Source: an uncultured Bacteroidota bacterium (GTDB taxonomy: Bacteria > Bacteroidota > Bacteroidia > UKL13-3). From it: a DNA stretch of 39,494 nucleotides. The stretch is taken from assembly GCA_903910445.1 (NCBI GenBank), contig CAIVZR010000106.1, positions 1 through 39,494 on the forward strand, given 5' to 3'. The translations under genes were made by a program, and so were the position numbers. Below are positions 38,301 to 39,494 of the stretch, piece by piece; the first letter of the stretch is position 1, and every line of letters starts with the position of its first letter. The notes under the pieces are model-generated. The model was given only the letters and a program-made list of their open reading frames with translations. It had not been told where the DNA came from and did no database searches.

Positions 38301-39159
38301 TTTCGATACTTCTTGGGTGTATGTTTTTCCAACGGTAGCCAATAATATTCTTAGTACTGATGTTCAAAGTGGTTGTACGCCACTTTTAGTGAATTTCGAA
38401 TCGCCTGCCCTCACTTTCAGCAATACCCTGGACTACGAAGCTTCCTGGGATTTTGGAGATGGGAATACCTTGATACAAAATTTCACTGCAAGTACCAATA
38501 TCTTAAAAGCAAAACACAGCTACCTGAGTGCTGGCGTTTATACAGTAAACTTAAATTTGAAATTTAAAAACAGTTCCAAAACGTGTTTGAATTTTAGTAC
38601 TATGGTCGAGGCACTAACTCCACCTCAAATACAACTAATGCTCAGTCCCAAAAAAGTAACCTTGCCAAATACACTTTGTACGGCCAATATAATGACTACC
38701 AATGCTGATAGTGTAGTGATTGACTGGGGAGATGGATGGAGTGATAATTTTAATAGTGGAGTTGGTCAATTCACCCAAACCCACGACTATACGGATACAG
38801 GGCATTATACAGTAAAAGCTACCGCCTTTAATAAATATTCTTGTTATGAAGAGGCATACGATAAAGTATATCATGCCGATACATTTATGTGTTTCATTCC
38901 AAATGCCTTCACACCCAATAGAGATAATTTAAATGAAGCATTTAAACCCGTGATGAGTTTTTGTAAAAGTTACGAGATTACCATTTACAATCGCTGGGGA
39001 GAAATAGTATATGAAGCCAGTTATACAGCAGGCAGCACGCCACCTCCCGCTTGGAATGGAGCCGATTACCCTTCAGAAACCTATCTCTATATTCTTAGTG
39101 CCAAAGATGGCGACAACTACCGGCATACCTATAAAGGAACGGTGATATTGTTGAGGTGA
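35392..39159 (+). CDS. large T9SS type B surface protein with PKD-like domains
   Basis: A 1255-residue exported protein. The signal peptide (MKRFILLIIFISFFTATYS) is followed by a block of about 400 residues (NWVFGYNIGLNFGSPTPTFF, NLLFYCNGNTIWN, SPELIKHANDTDYWLVSK) typical of a propeller-like N-terminal domain in Bacteroidota surface proteins. PKD-like folds lie near residues 499, 678, 1019 and 1110 (DWGDG, DFGDG and similar). The last 90 residues are a gliding-motility-associated type B sorting domain (FIPNAFTPNRDNLNEAFKP, then ITIYNRWGEIVYE and WNGADYPSETYLYIL). It should be secreted by the T9SS and remain on the surface, perhaps for adhesion. The start overlaps the previous stop (TAATG). 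Confidence 0.9.
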   Translation: MKRFILLIIFISFFTATYSQIANNWVFGYNIGLNFGSPTPTFFPTTITDRYCGYASSSDSLPAAESNSISDCSGNLLFYCNGNTIWNKFHSKMPNCAIRDTPPGLNVIRNVKILKFPNNDSLYYLFYTTEAYGLRYDIVNMNADSGRGNIISNHNFINGNFYIGSPELIKHANDTDYWLVSKANANEIFAYLITTSGISLTPVISTAGGLASNRSQLKASLSGNYLLYSDFKSPFSFNSAKCCNFNRTNGMVSNIRTLFTYSDFPGNSPFLRGVEFSPNDSFLYAITIESNKSRITQFKRYLTNPGAFPIELNFANLLFQAIQLAPDGKIYLANNNQTFLSCITRPDEVSYGCNYIYNYIDFAPRIINGGFPSVNFKLNRLKFATNAYNKNSCIVDSVHLYLQGDTTFLNYRWYIFNSSNLLVDSTDIKNPVLWLDDGIYKVKLRAQNPQCYSYTWWTDDIYVNHIPRLNITIDSTHITCSRQFLKLKYQAQFADSVSVDWKDGSPILWLPSDSIGYLTHNYFDSSHIYNIVVNIKNTYCNSGKTINDTVALQLHPQAKFVSNNSSKTFPIKGCTPLLVSISDSSKNANLVWYVSRSSNNKVDSFTETNHIITDTGWFDITQFATNIDGCIDSFIVKNAVFIASKPTLTIAQDSIYNLCLQNNIRLKITSAFNDSISIDWGDDKFNLFNGNINGLKSDTITHYYSGAGNYTIRVKSKNAYCDTSTSINHLVRPAFQLITSNATSICRGNLISIWASATGGDSVFSYILIDSISTLQNSSDLFLVAPLTTTKYKLGAINTCAKDTLWKIVTITVKPALTLTLNTIDTTLCKGNTFTIKAVAKGGNSNYLFSLKRNGITLQSNASGSFNIKVTGNESYIVQVTDHCTLPDDSMAVAIKIFPDLHFTQPLTDIYLCEAESTTLKAFSNKGSGTVSYQWMDDTGAPLSSTDSLVLSPLTSKKIILKIADACTSIFDTSWVYVFPTVANNILSTDVQSGCTPLLVNFESPALTFSNTLDYEASWDFGDGNTLIQNFTASTNILKAKHSYLSAGVYTVNLNLKFKNSSKTCLNFSTMVEALTPPQIQLMLSPKKVTLPNTLCTANIMTTNADSVVIDWGDGWSDNFNSGVGQFTQTHDYTDTGHYTVKATAFNKYSCYEEAYDKVYHADTFMCFIPNAFTPNRDNLNEAFKPVMSFCKSYEITIYNRWGEIVYEASYTAGSTPPPAWNGADYPSETYLYILSAKDGDNYRHTYKGTVILLR

Positions 39160-39279
39160 GGAGATTTAAGATTCGACCAAATAAATTGAAATTTTAGTTA
39201 GTATTCTGCTCTAGTTTGGGCCATGAATACAATTGGAAATTATAATTTAAAAATGGAATGATTGAGGGTATTGTATTTT

Positions 39280-39306
39280 GTTCCGTGGGAACTTATCGTG
39301 GGTAGA
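39280..39306 (+). repeat. hairpin plus ATCGTG..TAGA linker, copy 1
   Basis: GTTCC-GTG-GGAAC (39280-39292) followed by TT and ATCGTG-GG-TAGA (39295-39306). The stem is perfect with a 3-nt loop; the linker differs from the other copies by two inserted G. Confidence 0.75.
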
Positions 39307-39333
39307 AAATTGCAATCCCCCCTCCTGAGGAAT

Positions 39334-39358
39334 CTTCCGTAGGAAGCAATCGTGTAGA
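39334..39358 (+). repeat. hairpin plus ATCGTGTAGA linker, copy 2
   Basis: CTTCC-GTA-GGAAG (39334-39346) followed by CA and ATCGTGTAGA (39349-39358). Confidence 0.8.
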
Positions 39359-39442
39359 GCATTCTAGGTACATTGATTTATATTTGATAATTTTTCTTCC
39401 CTCATCATCTAAAGGTTAATAGCTATTTCCAATTCAGAAATA

Positions 39443-39468
39443 TCTACACGATTTGCCCCTACAGGGCA
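39443..39468 (-). repeat. hairpin plus ATCGTGTAGA linker, copy 3, inverted
   Basis: On the minus strand TGCCC-TGTAG-GGGCA (39468-39454) is followed by A and ATCGTGTAGA (39452-39443). The linker is an exact inverted match to copy 2. Confidence 0.8.
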
Positions 39469-39494
39469 GAATACAGGGGGGCATTTATTTTCTA

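Larger units (their letters stand above)
39160..39494. other. gene-free right edge containing the third hairpin cluster
   Basis: No coding frame is convincing here and no terminator follows the large surface-protein gene. From 39280 onward the DNA holds short hairpins each next to an ATCGTG..TAGA motif, described separately. The window ends inside this region. Confidence 0.6.

Noticed and set aside
39280-39468. CRISPR-like array from the repeated ATCGTGTAGA
   Set aside because: Only three copies, in mixed orientation, with no regular spacer length and no cas genes nearby; a hairpin repeat explains it better.

Overview
The window is a chromosomal segment from a Bacteroidota bacterium, most likely a gliding or T9SS-positive member near Chitinophagales/Sphingobacteriia. 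Evidence: a gliding lipoprotein (GldB), a type IX secretion plug protein (DUF5103 family), cargo proteins with T9SS type A and type B C-terminal sorting domains, PorT-like and Porin_10-like outer-membrane barrels, and promoters of the Bacteroidota form (TTTG, about 19-21 bp, TAnnTTTG or TAnnTTCG). The DNA is AT-rich and shows no large foreign island.

Layout. 1-5000: a possible mobile-element scar at the left edge, an exported TlpA-type thioredoxin, gldB divergent from a PorT-like barrel gene, and mtaB (tRNA methylthiotransferase). 4947-5578: a gene-free stretch packed with short hairpins. 5579-11358: cysteine desulfurase, M28 peptidase, histidine phosphatase, a second hairpin cluster, a PLP/CBS-domain enzyme and a lipocalin lipoprotein. 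11491-13710: katG. 13900-20016: a co-directional run of two polytopic GT-C-like membrane proteins, a T9SS-exported LVIVD-type protein and a putative porin. 20013-27802: methyltransferase, a large M1 peptidase fused to a barrel-like half, a small PspC-like protein, an exported conserved hypothetical, a flippase-like protein and a Tat-signal class V aminotransferase-fold enzyme. 28042-31466: rplM-rpsI-rpsB-tsf and pyrH. 31467-34832: T9SS plug protein, an unlisted 56-codon gene overlapping it by ATGA, and an ABC-F ATPase. 35003-39159: a short sorting-tail-like protein coupled by TAATG to a 1255-residue type B T9SS surface protein. 39160-39494: a third hairpin cluster.

How the genes fit together. 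The common thread is the cell envelope: T9SS and gliding parts, their cargo, outer-membrane barrels, exported peptidases and a flippase or glycan-type membrane gene set. Between these sit ordinary housekeeping genes for translation, sulfur and PLP chemistry, tRNA modification and peroxide defence.

The most interesting unexplained signal is a set of three intergenic clusters built on the same plan: short variable-sequence hairpins (often 3-nt loops) joined to a fixed 10-14 nt linker. Within a cluster the stems differ but stay paired. They resemble REP/RAYT-type or HUH-transposase substrates, but I cannot assign them to a known family from sequence alone. Other points of note are the small gene next to the T9SS plug gene, a peptidase-barrel fusion, a set of apparently leaderless promoters, and four tail-to-tail gene pairs whose stop codons touch or nearly touch.
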